Assembly: GCF_023159225.1 (NCBI RefSeq)
Contig: NC_063167.1
Location: 71,859,798-71,923,797, forward strand
Length of the DNA stretch: 64,000 nt
From: Perognathus longimembris pacificus
Lineage: Eukaryota > Chordata > Mammalia > Rodentia > Heteromyidae
Reading direction: 5' to 3'
Shown: positions 1-13,184 of the stretch, one piece after another
Layout of the letters: every line of letters starts with the position of its first letter
Numbering within the stretch: the stretch's first letter is position 1
Made by a program: the position numbers and the translations under genes
Notes under the pieces: model-generated
Told to the model about the DNA's origin: nothing
Databases searched by the model: none
Seen by the model: the letters and a program-made list of their open reading frames with translations, nothing else

Positions 1-1137
1 CTTCAGCTATGTATGTAGGTTAGCTTTAGCCATGTATGTTTCAACTAAGGGTACCTCCGGTGCCGGAATAGGAGTTTTAGTCTTTCTTCTCTAGCGATTA
101 AAATTTCATTGTACACAAAGGTGAGGATATTTCTGTCTCCCTTCCAACCCATGAATTCCATAAACTGGGCTAACAGTTTTGCCACAACCCCTGCAGCTGA
201 TCTCAGCATGGAAGGCGGGTGGAGAAGGTAGAGGCAGGTGTGGAATTTCCTGAGAGGAGACACACACAGCCCCTTCCACAGGACTGAACACCAGCTATCC
301 TATTTTCCCAAGAAAGAAAACAGCCTGAAACAACTACAAAAGACTCACTACAGATGTTCATCAAGTACTTGACCTATTTTTTCCCCTGCTAAATACTGAT
401 AGATGAACGTGCTGACAGTGATTCCTTGGTCTCCTTGCTGGCCCTTGAGTTTTGGAAAGCACCGCTCCATGGCCAGCCCAGGACTCCCCGACCCGTCAGC
501 ACAGTCACCTGGCTGTCTCGCACGGAGGCAGCCCGCTGCATGGGAGCACGTGGCAGTGGGAATGGGCTGCGCTGACGAATTGTATCAGGTAGCGTAGAGA
601 AAGCTGGTGATGAAACTCTTCATGGAGGAGCTCTAAATACGGCAGCAGCCACACGGCTGGCACTGCCATGAGTACGCACTGAGCTCAAATTTGATACTCC
701 ACGCAGAGCTTCAAGAGAATGAACTCTAACCCAAGTTGGATTAAACTAAAATTATGATGATAGCAAACACCCCGAGGAGCCGATTAGATGGCTTTAGTAA
801 TGGAATGGAGTCTCCGGGCTCTCCATACCTTACAAATTCTGGTTGAGAAACAGGGGGGAAAGTAACCTGAAGCTGGCAACTCTCATGCCAATATGCCAAT
901 TTAGGAGACTAAGTGCTCTTATCTCTTTAGCTGCCCGAAGCACTCTGCCTAACAACCCGAGAACACAGAATCACAGCAAGGACTCCGCCATCCCTGAGGC
1001 CCAAGCCTTTTAAAGAGGCTTTGCAAAGAAGTGACAGGGATCATTATTCTGTCTTTTTTAAGTCTGTTTCTTGTTGAGCAGGCAAAGGCTCAAGGCCATT
1101 AAAGGTTCAAACTCAGGAATGTTGTGAAGGTGGAGAC
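1..1137. other. Unique intronic DNA
   Basis: No repeat, exon or regulatory signal recognised. Confidence 0.5.
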
Positions 1138-1215
1138 AAGGAGAAGTAGAGGAGGAAAACAAGAAGAAAGAGAAGAGGAGGAGGAGAAAGAAAGGAGGAG
1201 GAGGAAGAGGAGAGA
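1138..1215. repeat. Purine-rich (GAG/GAA)n tract
   Basis: Degenerate GAGGA/AGAA units directly before a SINE. A second short one lies after the SINE at 1,419-1,462. Confidence 0.85.
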
Positions 1216-1412
1216 GCTAGGTGCCACTGGCTCACACCACTCAGCAGGCTGATCTGATGATCACAATTCAAAGCCAACCCAGGCACAAAAGTCCCCAGCT
1301 AGCCACTCAAAAACCAGAAATGGGGCTGTGACTTAACGTGATAAAGTGCTAGCCATGAGCAAAAGAGCTCGGGGGCAGAGTTTGGGCCCTTAGGTCAAGC
1401 CCCATGACTGAT
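1216..1412 (+). mobile_element. B1-headed, Geo-tailed SINE (diverged)
   Basis: 7SL/B1-like head (GGTGCCACTGGCTCACACC) and a right unit with AGCAAAAGAGCTC and GGTCAAGCCCCATGACTG. Part of the head is deleted. Confidence 0.65.
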
Positions 1413-2175
1413 AAAAGAGGAGAGGAAGGAGAAGAAGAAGAGGAAGAGGAGAAGAGGAGGAGCATGACTGATACCATTTTGTATGTCGGGAGACTGAGGC
1501 TTCACGTGAATCAAAGGCTTTCCAAATCAAAGCTGTCCGAGTGGGATGTGAGCTGTTCTGACAGGAGAACTGATGTTTGTCCTACTATGCACCATTTCCC
1601 ATTTCCAGGCCGGGACCTGCGGTGCTGCGCCCTGCCCCCACCCCACCCCAGCCCCTTGGTCAGAAGACAGCCCTGGGGAAACTCACACACCATCAGCTCT
1701 GTGGGAAGAAAACCCAATCCAAGGGCACAGGGGCTTTTGCTCTCCATGCCAGGGTAATTGTGTTTGAGAAGATTTGAGGTCTCTTCCCCAGCTTAATATT
1801 ATTTAATGAGTAACTACAAGTGTAAAGGACCTATTTTGCTGCATTTCATTGCTTTTGTGGGGTTTTTTATTATCTTTAAGGAACTTTGTATTTCAGTTCC
1901 TTTTCTCAGTCCCACCTGGGTAAAATATCCAAATGTGACAGACTCTGAGCATCTCCCTCCCTGCCAAATCATCCTTTTGCTTTAGCTGTGAGGAAAATAA
2001 GTGAGCCGATAGAGTGGTACTTGGAAGGCGTTTTGCCTTTGAGAAATTTGGAATGATGGTATTGTAAGGACCGCCGGACAAAGAAGCTGAGATAATGCTT
2101 ATTTGAGCAAACGTTTTGAGTGTCTTAAGTGAATATCTATACTGGAAGAGATTTCAACCAGTAATAAAATGAAAG

Positions 2176-2330
2176 CCCAGCCAAGTGCCAGTGACTCAGG
2201 CCTGTCAACTGAGCTACTTGGGAGGCTGAGATCTGAAGGTCTCAGTTCAAAGCTAGCCCAGACAGAAGTTCTTAGCCAGACATGGAGATGTAGCTCAAGT
2301 GGTAGAGCACCAGCCTTGAGCAAAAAAAGC

Positions 2331-2391
<61 letters not shown>

Positions 2392-2425
2392 AAGACCCTG
2401 CATTCAGGCCCAAGTATCGGTACAA
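2176..2425 (+). mobile_element. B1-headed, Geo-tailed SINE interrupted by (AG)n
   Basis: Head GTGCCAGTGACTCAGGCC, then GTAGCTCAAGTGGTAGAGCA. The unit after GCTAAG has expanded to a 58-bp (AG)n array at 2,333-2,390 before the terminal GCATTCAGGCCC. Confidence 0.75.
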
Positions 2426-3707
2426 ACCAGCAACAACAAAAATAAGAACTGGCCACAAGTCTTATGAAAATCTCCATCCTAAATGCCTCTTGTATCAGAA
2501 GTTGATTAGATCAAAGTCTGAATGTTGATTAGCTCAAGCCTGGGTGGTCTTCAGACATTACCAGTCAATTTTAGCCCCGCAGCTGTCAACATACTCCCCT
2601 CCCCAAAGCCCTTGGCATTGTTCCTGGGAGAAGCCACACATTAGCTCATCTCCAACCCAGCGCTTATTTGCTCTTTGCAGCATGACTTCTAATCGCTCCC
2701 CACCACCTGTGCCCCATCATCCTCTGCTATTAGACTACTCTACCTCTGTCATCATGTTCTTTCCATTTCTGAGCAAAAAACGGGCCTTCCTCAACAGGCT
2801 CTAAAAGCATTTGCCGCATCAACATGTGAGTCTATTCCCATCAACAGTGATGAACAAACAGAGAGTAAATAAAGAGAAAACTTAAACAGCCCATTTCTAA
2901 GTCATCCAACTATGATACCTGGAAACAGAACCCTTGGAAATTGCATCTTCCAACAGGACAGACGTTTGAGCCAAGCGAGGACCGCCATATCCTTGGAATG
3001 ATGCTCAGGAGATCTCTAGTGGTGGCAGCTTGAAAATCCACTCACCACAACTGGGGAACATGGAAAAGTCTTCTGTTCGGTGAATGCCAGTGGCACCATG
3101 GCTAACAGCTCCTTGGTAATATCTTCCATGATCTTCTGAACCCATTTACTCCCATGGGCCTGGCAATATTCAGGTGTTACGGAATGAAGATAGATCTATG
3201 TCCCCAGATGCTTACAAAAGCCTTAGAGAGATGGGATAGGTCCATGCATACATCTAATAAATGTGTGGGCATGAAAACCCAGCTCGTGTGGCATATAGCA
3301 CATTAGGGCTGAGCAGCCCAAGCCTCGTCCAGAGCACTCAACTCTTTTCTTCCCAGCCAAGCAAATGACTTGACCTCTCCAGTCTTTAATCATCATGAGT
3401 CATTAGTTTCATCTTCAGTACCTACTTGAGAAACTGATGGACTCCTAACAAAATGTGTGGCTCACCAAGAGCAGAAGGCCTGAGTACAGGAAAGTGGCTT
3501 TTCAGGCCCTGTTATCAGGAGAAATGGTGACTAAAAGCATCATTGTGATTTAGTATGTTTCCATCTCAGGTCATTTCTGGGTCTCAGGAAGTAAAGTTTG
3601 TAAGATGTAAAGACAGAGCTGGAGGAAAAGAATGATCTTCTAGGAAAGGAAATGTGGCAGAGAAATGGTGGTGAAACCCCTCTGACGTGTTTAAATAAGA
3701 GCCGTTG
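2426..3707. other. Unique intronic DNA
   Basis: Nothing recognised; open frames are short and without known domains. Confidence 0.5.
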
Positions 3708-3953
3708 AAAGCCAAGAGCTGAGCTCACACCTGTAATCCTAGTTACTCAGGGGGCTGAGATCTGAGAATCATGGTTCAAAGCTAGCCCAGCCAGGAAAGC
3801 CCATGAGGTTATCTTCAATTAACCACCAAAAATCCAGATGTGGAACTGCAGCTCTGGTAGTAGAGCACCAGCCTTGAGCAAAAAGCTAAGGCACAGCTCT
3901 CAGGCTCTGAGTTTGAGTCCCAGTACCAGCACACACACACATATACACACTCA
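3708..3953 (+). mobile_element. B1-headed, Geo-tailed SINE
   Basis: Complete copy: GAGCTCACACCTGTAATCC, then GTAGAGCACCAGCCTTGAGC, then GAGTTTGAGTCCCAGTACCAG, with a short CA tail. The head contains the T-box half-site TCACACCT (3,725-3,732). Confidence 0.85.
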
Positions 3954-4669
3954 CATAGGCATGCACACATATGCACAAAGTTGGTGTGACCCATACCCTA
4001 TTGTGCTGTTCCTCTTGTACTGGCACCTGTACTCAATAAGGTGTTATTTTGTTGGATAAATGAATAATTACATGAAATGCTATACATTAAATAAAGTGAG
4101 AGACAACCCCTAAGCAGAGGAGAGCTGAGAAGGTAGCTGATACCAGGTGGAGGGTCTTGATTATTATTCTTCAAACCTGCTTCCAGAAGACCAATACATC
4201 CCTGGTTGTCTTAATTGCAATCTGTGTTCCCAGTGAAATTGCTGTGAAATCCCAGGGTTACCTCCCATGTCATGACCCACACATGCAGAATTCTGCCCAG
4301 CCTTCCCTTTCATGGCTCTGAGCTTTGCTCAGCTGACTGGAAAGATCTGACCCCAATACCTTTCGGGGCTTTAAATGAGTATGGTTGTAATCAGTCACTT
4401 CTCTGAGTAGCAATCAGAGCCATGCACCTCGAAAATACTCTGATCCTAACCCTCCTCCACATGCCCTGGAGAAGGGAAGGTAGTCGGGGTCATGAAGACA
4501 GAATGGGCAGAGGAGCTCTGTAGAAACGCTAGTTCTTGTGGTACTGAGGCAGGCATGGGAAAGCAGAGATATTCGTTCTCTGCACCAGAAGGGCTCACAC
4601 ATGGAGAGGTGCCACACCCCTGCTCCCATCTCCAGTGCTCCTGCGAGGTACAGAACAGAGTGCAGACCA

Positions 4670-4790
4670 GCTTTAGAATCACACAGACCCGGAAGTATGG
4701 CTGCACATGTGACTTCTTAGCCTGTCTGAGCTGCTTTTCTCAGTTAAAACAAAAATTGAGTGATACTGATGGCTCTCCTCAACGTCTCTT
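4670..4790 (+). repeat. MIR-like fragment
   Basis: CACATGTGACTTCTTAGCC, CTGAGCTGCTTTTCTCAG and AAAAATTGAGTGATACTGATG follow the MIR order. Diverged. It lies inside a chance open frame. Confidence 0.4.
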
Positions 4791-5019
4791 GTGCAGAGTA
4801 AGAGTATATTTGATTCCACCAGTCATTCAGAAATGGAGGTTGGCATTAAAAGTTAGGTCTTTTCCTAATCGTGTCCCTGTCTATCTTTGCAAGACAGAAT
4901 GTGTGCCCCTCAAATGAAGGGAAACATGTCATAAGAAAGAAAGCACAGAATGGGAAAAGATTGCAGGTGAAGAAAATATTTTAGAGCTGGGAGTGAAAAC
5001 CATTCAAAGTGATGTTGTT

Positions 5020-5219
5020 GAAATCTTCAGGAGGCTGGAATCTGAGGACTGCAGTTCAAAGTCAACCCAGGCAGGAAAATCCGTAAGATTTTTATATCCA
5101 ATTAATGAGCAAAAAGCCAAAAATGGAGCTGTGGATCAAGTGGTAGAGCACTAGCCTTGTGTAAAAAAGCTCAGGGACAGCATACAAGCTCTGAGTTCAA
5201 GCCCCAGGACTGGCATGCG

Positions 5220-5256
<37 letters not shown>
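5020..5256 (+). mobile_element. Geo-tailed SINE, 5'-truncated, (CA)n tail
   Basis: Starts within the head at CTTCAGGAGGCTGGAATCTG. Continues through GTGGTAGAGCACTAGCC and GAGTTCAAGCCCCAGGACTG, and ends in a 34-bp CA array. Confidence 0.8.
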
Positions 5257-5258
<2 letters not shown>

Positions 5259-7815
5259 CACACACCCCACTCTGAATGTTATTAGGAGCAATAGTAAAAA
5301 GACAGATGAATAGAAAGCAAGGACATAATGCAAGAGCCACAACGAAGAGGTTGTTTTTATGTAGCTCTATTTAAGTAACAATCCGGTCATCATTTGAGAA
5401 GGAAAATGACAGGTCTGAAAAAGGGGACAGAGTTCTAGAAATGACTTACATCAAATTTGCAAGAAGCAAAGAGGCCTGAGAAGCAATCTCAAGGCTTCAA
5501 CAAAGAGATAGAGACAGTAGCAAAGCCTCAAGAAACAGTCCAAAGCCATTGTCCCAGGGGATTTGAAGAGACCCACAGGGGCCAGGAGGCTATAGCGAGC
5601 CTGGCTTTCACTGACAACCTTGTCAAGAGCACTCACTCTCCAGTCCAAGACTAGGCAAGGAAACTTGGGGAAGGAGGGAAGGAGAGGTGCTAGGGAGGAG
5701 GGGGAGTGGACAGGACATCCTAAGAGTTGACATTATGACTTCACTTTTCAAGTGAAACCAGTGGAATTTAGACAAAGTAATGAAGTAACCTAGCATGCCA
5801 CCATTCCAAGAAGTATGAGAGAGAAGAAGAGCTCCCCAGTCCTCCTTTCCCCCAAACCCAAACTCATCCAGCATCCCACGTCATTTTTATAAACCCTAAA
5901 CTCAAAATGTTTTGATAGCAGAAAGAAGTCCACTTTGGGGTCACAGGACAAGCGTTGAAGGTCAAAGAGAAGGACATATCTCAAGTTAATGACATTAACA
6001 CTGTCTTCATATTTACAATTCAACAACCCGATTCATGACACTTGCAAACTTTACAATTCCACTCTCATATACTCTGACCTCTGACCCCCTCCCCAGGAAA
6101 AGCCCACCTCTTAAGTCTGAGGGATTGGGGAAGAGGATTCTTAATAAAACCATTCTCCAAAGAGAATGGGTCATCAGAGGTCCCTAATCCCAGGGTAGAT
6201 TTTTGGTGAGGGCCCAAAAAAGGCAAGTGGAATGAGGCAGGCACTGCAGATTCTGTCGGTGTAAGAAGACTGGTTTGGGGATCTCAGAGTCAGCATGTCA
6301 TTCCTAACTTCATTCCTTGGCCCTTCACGTCATCTTCAGGGGGTCACCTGTTGCTGCTGCCCCTAGGTCGAAGCATCTTCTGTTTCCCCCAGGCCTACCT
6401 ACCTTGAAGGGTCAGAATGACTCTTGAGGAGAGAGTGTGCTCCAAGGCTGTCAGCAATTCAGGAGTTGACAGCTTCTAAAATAGCTGCCGTATTCATGGA
6501 TGCCTGTTGCCCTCTGACGAAGTGCTAGTGCTGTGGAGGCAGCAAGATTTCTTGGCCACACTTGCTCTCCCCCGCCTCCCCGTGAGGCTTTCTGCTGCCT
6601 CTCCCCGCCTGGCCCGGCCCAGGGGCCAGCATTTAAACACTGTCAGAGCTCCCACTTTCAGTTCTCACACGGGTGCCAGCTTAGCATCTGTCATGATGAC
6701 CCAGCCTAAACTGTATTTAGAAGCTTCGGGCACATCACTGGGTTCCAGCTTCTCTCAGGAGATTTCCTGAGCACCTGGGCTTGTGAGTCAAGCCCTCCTC
6801 CAGGCTTGGGGGAACCCAGGGTCAAAATGACTTTCCTCTGAGGGTCCATTTTCTTCTCCTGAGGGGACACTTCTGTGGAAACCTGCCTCCGCTGAGTCTA
6901 TGGCGTAATGCTATTTTGAAGACCAAACTTTTTATCAAAAGTTGTGCTACATGACAGGGGAAAGAGAAAATCATAAGATAATTTCAAAATTTTAAGTAAA
7001 AGGCAAAGAAAATGTAGCCTAGTAGAGTCTCAAAACAATTGTAAGTGAACTCTGATTAATGATTAAAAGAGAAAAAAAGAACAGGGTCTCACTTAATTTA
7101 CACTTGCATGCAGTCAGCATCCAGGGAAACACATCAGTAATTCCAGACTGGATCTGGTGGCTTCCAGCTTTAAGCATTGCTATACACTGAGTGGTTCTAG
7201 GTTCTATCAGCTCTGATAGATCACTGGAGGAAGAAAAGTGACCCCTTGACTCGACTCCCTTCCCAGTGTCCCGGACCGGGGTGCCAGCAGACACCCTTTC
7301 ATGGGAAAGTCATCACGCTTGGCCTCTCCCCTTTTCTGGGCAAAGACCCAGCACTCCAGAACGTGGTTTTAGGATGCTGGCATCTAATCCACTGAGGGGA
7401 TATTCCCCTCCTGCTCAGATGGGCATGTAAATCATCGCCTCCCCTTTGTTCCGTAATACATTCAGCCCTGGCTAATTCCAAGCCTCTATGCGTCACTGAA
7501 GTTTAAAGATGGCATTTTGACAGGTCAGAGATTTAGAACCAGTGGACCACCAACCAGTCAAAAATTTTAAGTACTTTTAGGACATGTGGAAGTAATTTTT
7601 TCCCCAAAATTCACAAGTGTGGAGGATGAGATCTTACTGATGGCATGTGAGCTATTGTATACATTAAAGTATTACTTTATATACTATATTCACCATATAA
7701 TCAGAACTGATTTAACAATGGGGGCAGATTTTCCATGTGATACCATATATTATGCAAGTGTTATTAGTGCACACAAATTGAGAACACACCACCTAGCACT
7801 TTCCTTAAAACCAAT
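5257..7815. other. Unique intronic DNA
   Basis: A SINE-free gap of about 2.5 kb. The GC-richer patch at 6,500-6,700 has no recognisable exon. Confidence 0.5.
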
Positions 7816-8049
7816 CAAAGTCCAGGTTCTGTGGCTCATGCCTTTCATACTTACTACTTAGGAGGCTGAGGTCTAAGGATCACAGTTCAAAGCCAGTCCA
7901 GGCAGAAAAGTCCATGAGACTCTTATCTCCAATTAACTGCCAAGACAGCTTGAGCTGTGGCTCAAGCAGTAGAGCACTAGTCCAGAGTAACAAACAAACA
8001 AAAAAAGGCAATCTCAGAATTGGCAACCAGGCCCCAAGTTCAAGCCCTG

Positions 8050-8096
<47 letters not shown>

Positions 8097-8106
8097 AAAA
8101 AAAAAA
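7816..8106 (+). mobile_element. B1-headed, Geo-tailed SINE with (CA)n(A)n tail
   Basis: Head GTTCTGTGGCTCATGCC, then GCTCAAGCAGTAGAGCAC, then CAAGTTCAAGCCCTGG. The tail is a CA array (8,051-8,092) followed by about 15 A. Confidence 0.85.
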
Positions 8107-8443
8107 GCAAGGAAAGACTGGAAAAGAGTGTCCGCCAATGTGTGAAAGCTGATAACTCCTAAAATAGCTAGGAATTGCATATAAAATGTATATGCTTATA
8201 TATACAATAGGAATATATAGCTATACTTAATTATTCATAGTTTTACATATACTTACTATACATAAAGTTATAAGTGAATGTGGTATAGTTATCAAAACTC
8301 CAAATGTTATGGGCAAGGTTATTTCATACAAATCAGAATGAGTTTGACACTGGCTATCCCCCTATGCTATTGCTATAATCATCTCAAAAGTATGCAGTGA
8401 ATTTCTATGAAGAAAAAATTATTTCATAAAATATTAATTCCTG

Positions 8444-8690
8444 AGCCAGCGCTGGTGGCTCACACCTATAATCCCGGCTACTCAGGAGGCTGAGATCTGA
8501 GGATCATGGTTCAAAGCAAGCCTGGGCAGGCAGATCCAAGAGACTCTCATCTCCAATTAACAAGCAAATTATCTCCAATTAACAAGCAAAATGCCAGAAG
8601 TGGTAGAGTGCCAACACTGAGTGAAAAAGCTAATGAGAGGACAAAGTCCTGGATTTAAGCCCCAGTACTGGCATATAAAAAAGAAATTAG
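8444..8690 (+). mobile_element. B1-headed, Geo-tailed SINE with 22-bp internal duplication
   Basis: Head GAGCCAGCGCTGGTGGCTCAC. The unit ATCTCCAATTAACAAGCAAA occurs twice (8,549-8,568 and 8,571-8,590). Then come AGTGGTAGAGTGCC and a degenerate box B, with an A-rich end. Confidence 0.8.
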
Positions 8691-8759
8691 GCCAGGAATG
8701 ATGGCACATCCCTCTAGAACTCAGTCCTCGAGATCCTGTCTCAAAAGAACAAGAACTAA

Positions 8760-9408
8760 AGATGTTCTGGTCTCTCTGGTGAGGATGGTGACTTGCTTCT
8801 CTCTGCTGGAGTGACAGCTAAGCGATCACACAAGGCCATCACACATTCTCTGCTTGCTTCTTCTTTCCATGTACTTTTATGGTAACCACAGATGCCCGTA
8901 AATATTAACTGGGATATGGGGGGTGCACATGAAAGCCTTTGGGATGTCTGTGGCTTGCACGGCCTTACTAACTGCTTGTACCTGTATCTTGCTCCCTGAT
9001 CCCATGTTTCAGAAAAACCTCAGCGGCACAGACACAGAGGGCTCACTAGGTTGTGTCTCCTCACATGTGCCAAAAACTCTCCAAGATTCGGTCAGGGAAA
9101 CACAGGGTCTATCCCCCTTGCCGGACAGGCTGTGTCAGTGGTCCCCCTCGGCCTCTCGGGCAGAGCCTGCCCCTGGCACGGAGACAGACAGGCCATTCTC
9201 CTGGGAAAGTTGGACAGAGCTGGTGCACAAGAGCACCACGCCAAGGCTTTCCCAAAGGCCACACCGCACAGCCAGAGGAAAGAACATTTTGGTGAGCTCA
9301 CCTTGTTTGCTGCCCAGAGCCTCCATCTATTTTTACCACCCTGTGACACTGAAGTGGTACTGCTGTGGTCAAATGGAGTAACAAATAGACATTAGTTTTG
9401 CATCATTT

Positions 9409-9410
<2 letters not shown>
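8760..9410. other. Unique intronic DNA
   Basis: Three overlapping plus-strand open frames (8,923-9,395) and two minus ones show no known domain; taken as chance. A short B1-like fragment may lie at 8,690-8,755. Confidence 0.45.
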
Positions 9411-9456
<46 letters not shown>

Positions 9457-9690
9457 CATGCACCAATACTGAGGGCTTGAACTCAAGGCCTTGCACTTCC
9501 ACACGGCTTTTTCTGCTCAAGGCTGGCACTCTACCACTTGAACCATACCTCCATTTCTAGCTTTTTGTTGGCTAACTGGAGATGAGAGTCTCATGGATTT
9601 ACCTGCCTGGACTGACTTCAGACCTCAGATCTCGACCCTCTGAGCAGCTAGGATTACAGATGTGAGCCACCAGCCACCTGCACCTGATGC
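9411..9690 (-). mobile_element. B1-headed, Geo-tailed SINE, inverted, (TG)n tail
   Basis: The tail array (TG)22 comes first on the plus strand, then GGGCTTGAACTCAAGG, CTACCACTTGAACC and ATTACAGATGTGAGCC at the head end. Confidence 0.85.
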
Positions 9691-10368
9691 ATTTGTCTTT
9701 CTAGGGGAGGCAAGGCCTCAAATTGCGAATGTGAAAACCAGAGTGCAAACCTTGGTACTTAATCTTTGTACAGACAGAACTCTGAGAAAGCCTTCGGAGA
9801 GAACTTGAGGCCCTGCAGAGGAAACTGGTGGCTCGGCCAACTGCTCCAAAAAGTGGACATGAGGGCTCCTGCTCCTTACTCAGCTGAGAAATCACTGGTG
9901 GGGTAAAATAAGGTAGAAGAAAACCCTCTGTGACTACTAAGTGTGTTGGCAGTGTAAGCGACCAGCACTGCATGTCATCTTCCCACACAGTCAGGTCTCA
10001 ATGAGCTCCAAACCCTGCATCCATTAGGAGGCTAACACTCAGAAAGGCACCATGGCAATGGGAGATGCCCTGCTCTGAGAGCCTGGCTCCTCTCACACTT
10101 GCTAGGTCACTGCCACCCTATCTTGAAAATGGAGGTGACAGCCATTCACTCCTGTGAGGCAGAAACCCACGCACAATGATCTCCCAGCAGCTTGTTCGTA
10201 ACCTATGATTCTGCAAGATTTCAGCCACCAGTTCCATGTGGTAAAGTGTGGAACTAGTAGCCAGGTCTGCTGACCAGTAGATCTGGTCATAGCATAGTTC
10301 CTTTGGCCTCTGAATTACCTATCTCCATGCCCTAATGTAAAATGACACTATAATTAAGGGCTCTCCCA

Positions 10369-10432
10369 TGCTAAGTGTATATGCTAAGTGTAAATATGTG
10401 TATGTGCTAAGTGTAAATATGCTAAGTGTATT
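10369..10432. repeat. Short tandem repeat of a GCTAAGTGTA unit
   Basis: GCTAAGTGTA occurs four times with variable spacers. Lies just left of an inverted SINE. Confidence 0.85.
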
Positions 10433-10457
10433 TCACTATATTTTAATTTTCCATATT

Positions 10458-10698
10458 TTGATTGTGCTGGTACTGGGACTTGAACTGAGGGCCTCAGGCA
10501 CTGCCTTGGCTTTTGCACTCAAGGCTGGTGCTCTGCCACTTGAGCCATCCATACCTTCACTTTCAGCTTGTTGCTGTTTAATTGGAGATAAGAGTTTCAT
10601 GGATTTTTCTTCCCAGGCTGGCTTTGAACCATCATCCTCAGCTCACGGACTTCTGAGTAGCTAGGATTACACAAGTGTGAGCCACTGGTGCCTGGCAT
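10458..10698 (-). mobile_element. B1-headed, Geo-tailed SINE, inverted
   Basis: GCTGGTACTGGGACTTGAAC to GTGTGAGCCACTGGTGCCTGG; both monomers are present. Confidence 0.85.
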
Positions 10699-10699
10699 C

Positions 10700-12069
10700 T
10701 GATTCTCTATTATAATCAAATTATATAGCAACTATTCACTGATTGTACACAACAGCCTGTTCCACAGAGGGGGCAGGGAATCATCTTCTTGGAATGATGA
10801 GCTTACAGTTCATTTCAGGATGCTATCTCTACCACTTGCTCCTCTAGAGAGCGGTTTTGAGGATACAGGATAATGATTATAGCCAAATTTCCTCACTCAT
10901 TGTTAGCAAGGGGGGACTTTGCTCAGTACTTTGGAAAAATGATTCTTGTGCAGGCCCCATGAGATCTTGCTGGCTCACTGCAACTCTGGTGTGAAATGAA
11001 GTCAGGGCCAGTGAATCCCAGGTATGAGTTGGAGTGGTGAATGTGGATTCCATTCCCCTCAAACTACACATCTCTTGAGATAGATGTTCTGCTAACTTAG
11101 ACCTTGTTAGAAAGGCTTCTGGTTGTGCCATTAAACCTCCTGAGGACTCCATCTTCTTGTCATAACTTATAATTTAGTCATGTGCTAATAATGATAATAG
11201 TAATAATAATAATAATATATCCTCTTAGGTAAGAAAGGCACATGTATTCACCTATTCTGACTGACTATGACACGGAATAGCACAAAACTGAGATGCATGA
11301 GGCCCAATTTGAGCTCAGAAGGAAAAGTAGAAATTGATTAGTGATCTCTCCAGGAGCAAGGGAGTAGAAAATAGCAGCATGTGTATTCGATCCTCATTAT
11401 CACGGTCTTCCTATGGTTCCTACCAAAATGCTGCCACACATGAACTGTCACAATAGCCCTCTTACCTTCCTTGAAGGAATAACTTTATTTTGTCATTATC
11501 TGTATTTTATGTTTACCCTCCCAAGTGGCCCAGGTTTCCCAGAGGCGTCTGAAAGGCCACTGCTATCTCCCCTGTGGCAATAAGGTCATCCTGTTAGCAA
11601 ACTTCTGTTCTGACACAGTTGTGGGTTTAATGGAGAACTAATGTCTTCATCAGTATCTGTGCTATTTCACACTTCATTTCCTCCCCAACTCTTGGATGGA
11701 AACCATCCGGTCCTGGTGATTTACTTTGTGGGAGTTTCTTGCAAGTGAGCTTCCTTTTCACAGGATGCCAGGCAAGCATTTTCAGGGCTCCAGCTGGGGA
11801 GCACCCAGCCTTGAAACATCAGCGTGAGGCCGAGTCATTCAAGAAAGCCAAAGGCCTTGGCAGCAACCTGGCCATGAGGCCCTTAGCCGAGGCCCTCGGG
11901 TCGGAGGTTCACAGAAACAGCTGCTGTGCATTTTGCTTCTTGAACAAGGCTGCTTTGGTGGCTCAAGGTGGTCTTGCTCTCCAGAACCCTGAGAGCTGAG
12001 AGATTGTGGGAGGGGCGGAATGCTCAAAGATGCTCTGAACTTGTGATCCACAATTCAGGTTGACTCCAG

Positions 12070-12070
<1 letters not shown>
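10700..12070. other. Unique intronic DNA
   Basis: Contains a short AAT-rich run (11,190-11,220). Otherwise nothing recognised. Confidence 0.5.
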
Positions 12071-12106
<36 letters not shown>

Positions 12107-12304
12107 GGAGTTTGAGCATTGTCCCTTAGCTTTTCTTCTGCTCAAGGATAGCACTCTATCGGATGAGCCACAGCTCCACTTCTGGCTTTTTACTGGTTAA
12201 TTGGAGATAAAGAGTGTCAGTGACTTTCCTGCCCAAGCAGGCTTCAAACTCATCCTCAGATCTCAGCCTCCTGGGATTATAGGTATGAGCTACAAGTACC
12301 CAGC
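12071..12304 (-). mobile_element. B1-headed, Geo-tailed SINE, inverted, (TG)n tail
   Basis: (TG)n at 12,071-12,103, then TACTGGAGTTTGAGC through TATGAGCTACAAGTACCCAGC. Somewhat diverged. Confidence 0.8.
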
Positions 12305-12419
12305 TATCTCCAATCTTCAAAGCAAAGATAGTTTTACAATTCTTTCCCATGACATAGCCATCACCTACCCAGATCTTCTAGGACACAGAGAAAATACTGA
12401 TTTCAAATGCTGTATCTGA

Positions 12420-12490
12420 GCTGGGGTTGTAACTCAGTAATCGTGTGTTTGTTTAGCATGCTCAAGACCTGGGTTCCATCCCGGAACCAC
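12420..12490 (+). mobile_element. ID-like monomeric SINE
   Basis: About 70 bp resembling the rodent ID element (tRNA-Ala derived): GCTGGGGTTGTAACTCAG at the head and GGGTTCCATCCC as a degenerate box B. No second monomer is attached. Confidence 0.6.
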
Positions 12491-12951
12491 AGAATTCAAT
12501 CAATAAATCTCCTAACAGCTACCTTGGGGAAAGGAAAAAACAAGCAGCCCTTAGCATGAATACACAATATAGCTTTAGTTTTAACTTGAGAAAATTCTGA
12601 CTACCTGGCACCATTCAGAGGAATGAATAGAGAAATTGAATGAAGAAGGGTTACAAATTCAACTCAATTTTTATAGGACTGGTTTTGTTTGAGGAAGAGC
12701 CGTCAGGGTAGCCGTCCCACAGTCCCGGGTGCCAGGTGTACATGGCTTACGACTGCAGACTTGACATCTGCTCATTTCATGAGAGGGCAGACCATGTCCC
12801 ACTCCTGTGCTGCAACAAGATAAAGAAAAGATGGAGCAAAAAGGACCCAGTCATTGAGAGCAAAGACACTGGCATGGCAATGACTTCTTTATACATCCTT
12901 GGGCCTGAGGCCCACAGGATGCAATCTCAGTTTTGGCCTTCCACGATGGAT

Positions 12952-13184
12952 GGCAGGCACCAGTGGTTCACACCTATAATCCTAGCTGCTCAGGAGGCTG
13001 AGATCTGAGGCTTGTGGTTTAAAGCCAGCTCAGGCAGGAAAGTCCATGAGATTCTTGTTTCCCATTACTCACCATAAAGCTGGAAGTAGAAATCTGACTC
13101 AAGTGATAAAGGATCAACTTTGAGCTAAAAAGCTAAGAGAGAATGTGGTACCCTGAGTTCAATCTCAAGTACAGCACACAGAAA
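12952..13184 (+). mobile_element. B1-headed, Geo-tailed SINE
   Basis: GGCACCAGTGGTTCACACC to AGTTCAATCTCAAGTACAGC; a complete but diverged copy. Carries TCACACCT at 12,968-12,975. Confidence 0.8.

Noticed and set aside
9051..9395. Cluster of overlapping 80-152 codon frames
   Set aside because: Three plus frames and two minus frames overlap with no domain, splice sites or conservation clue.
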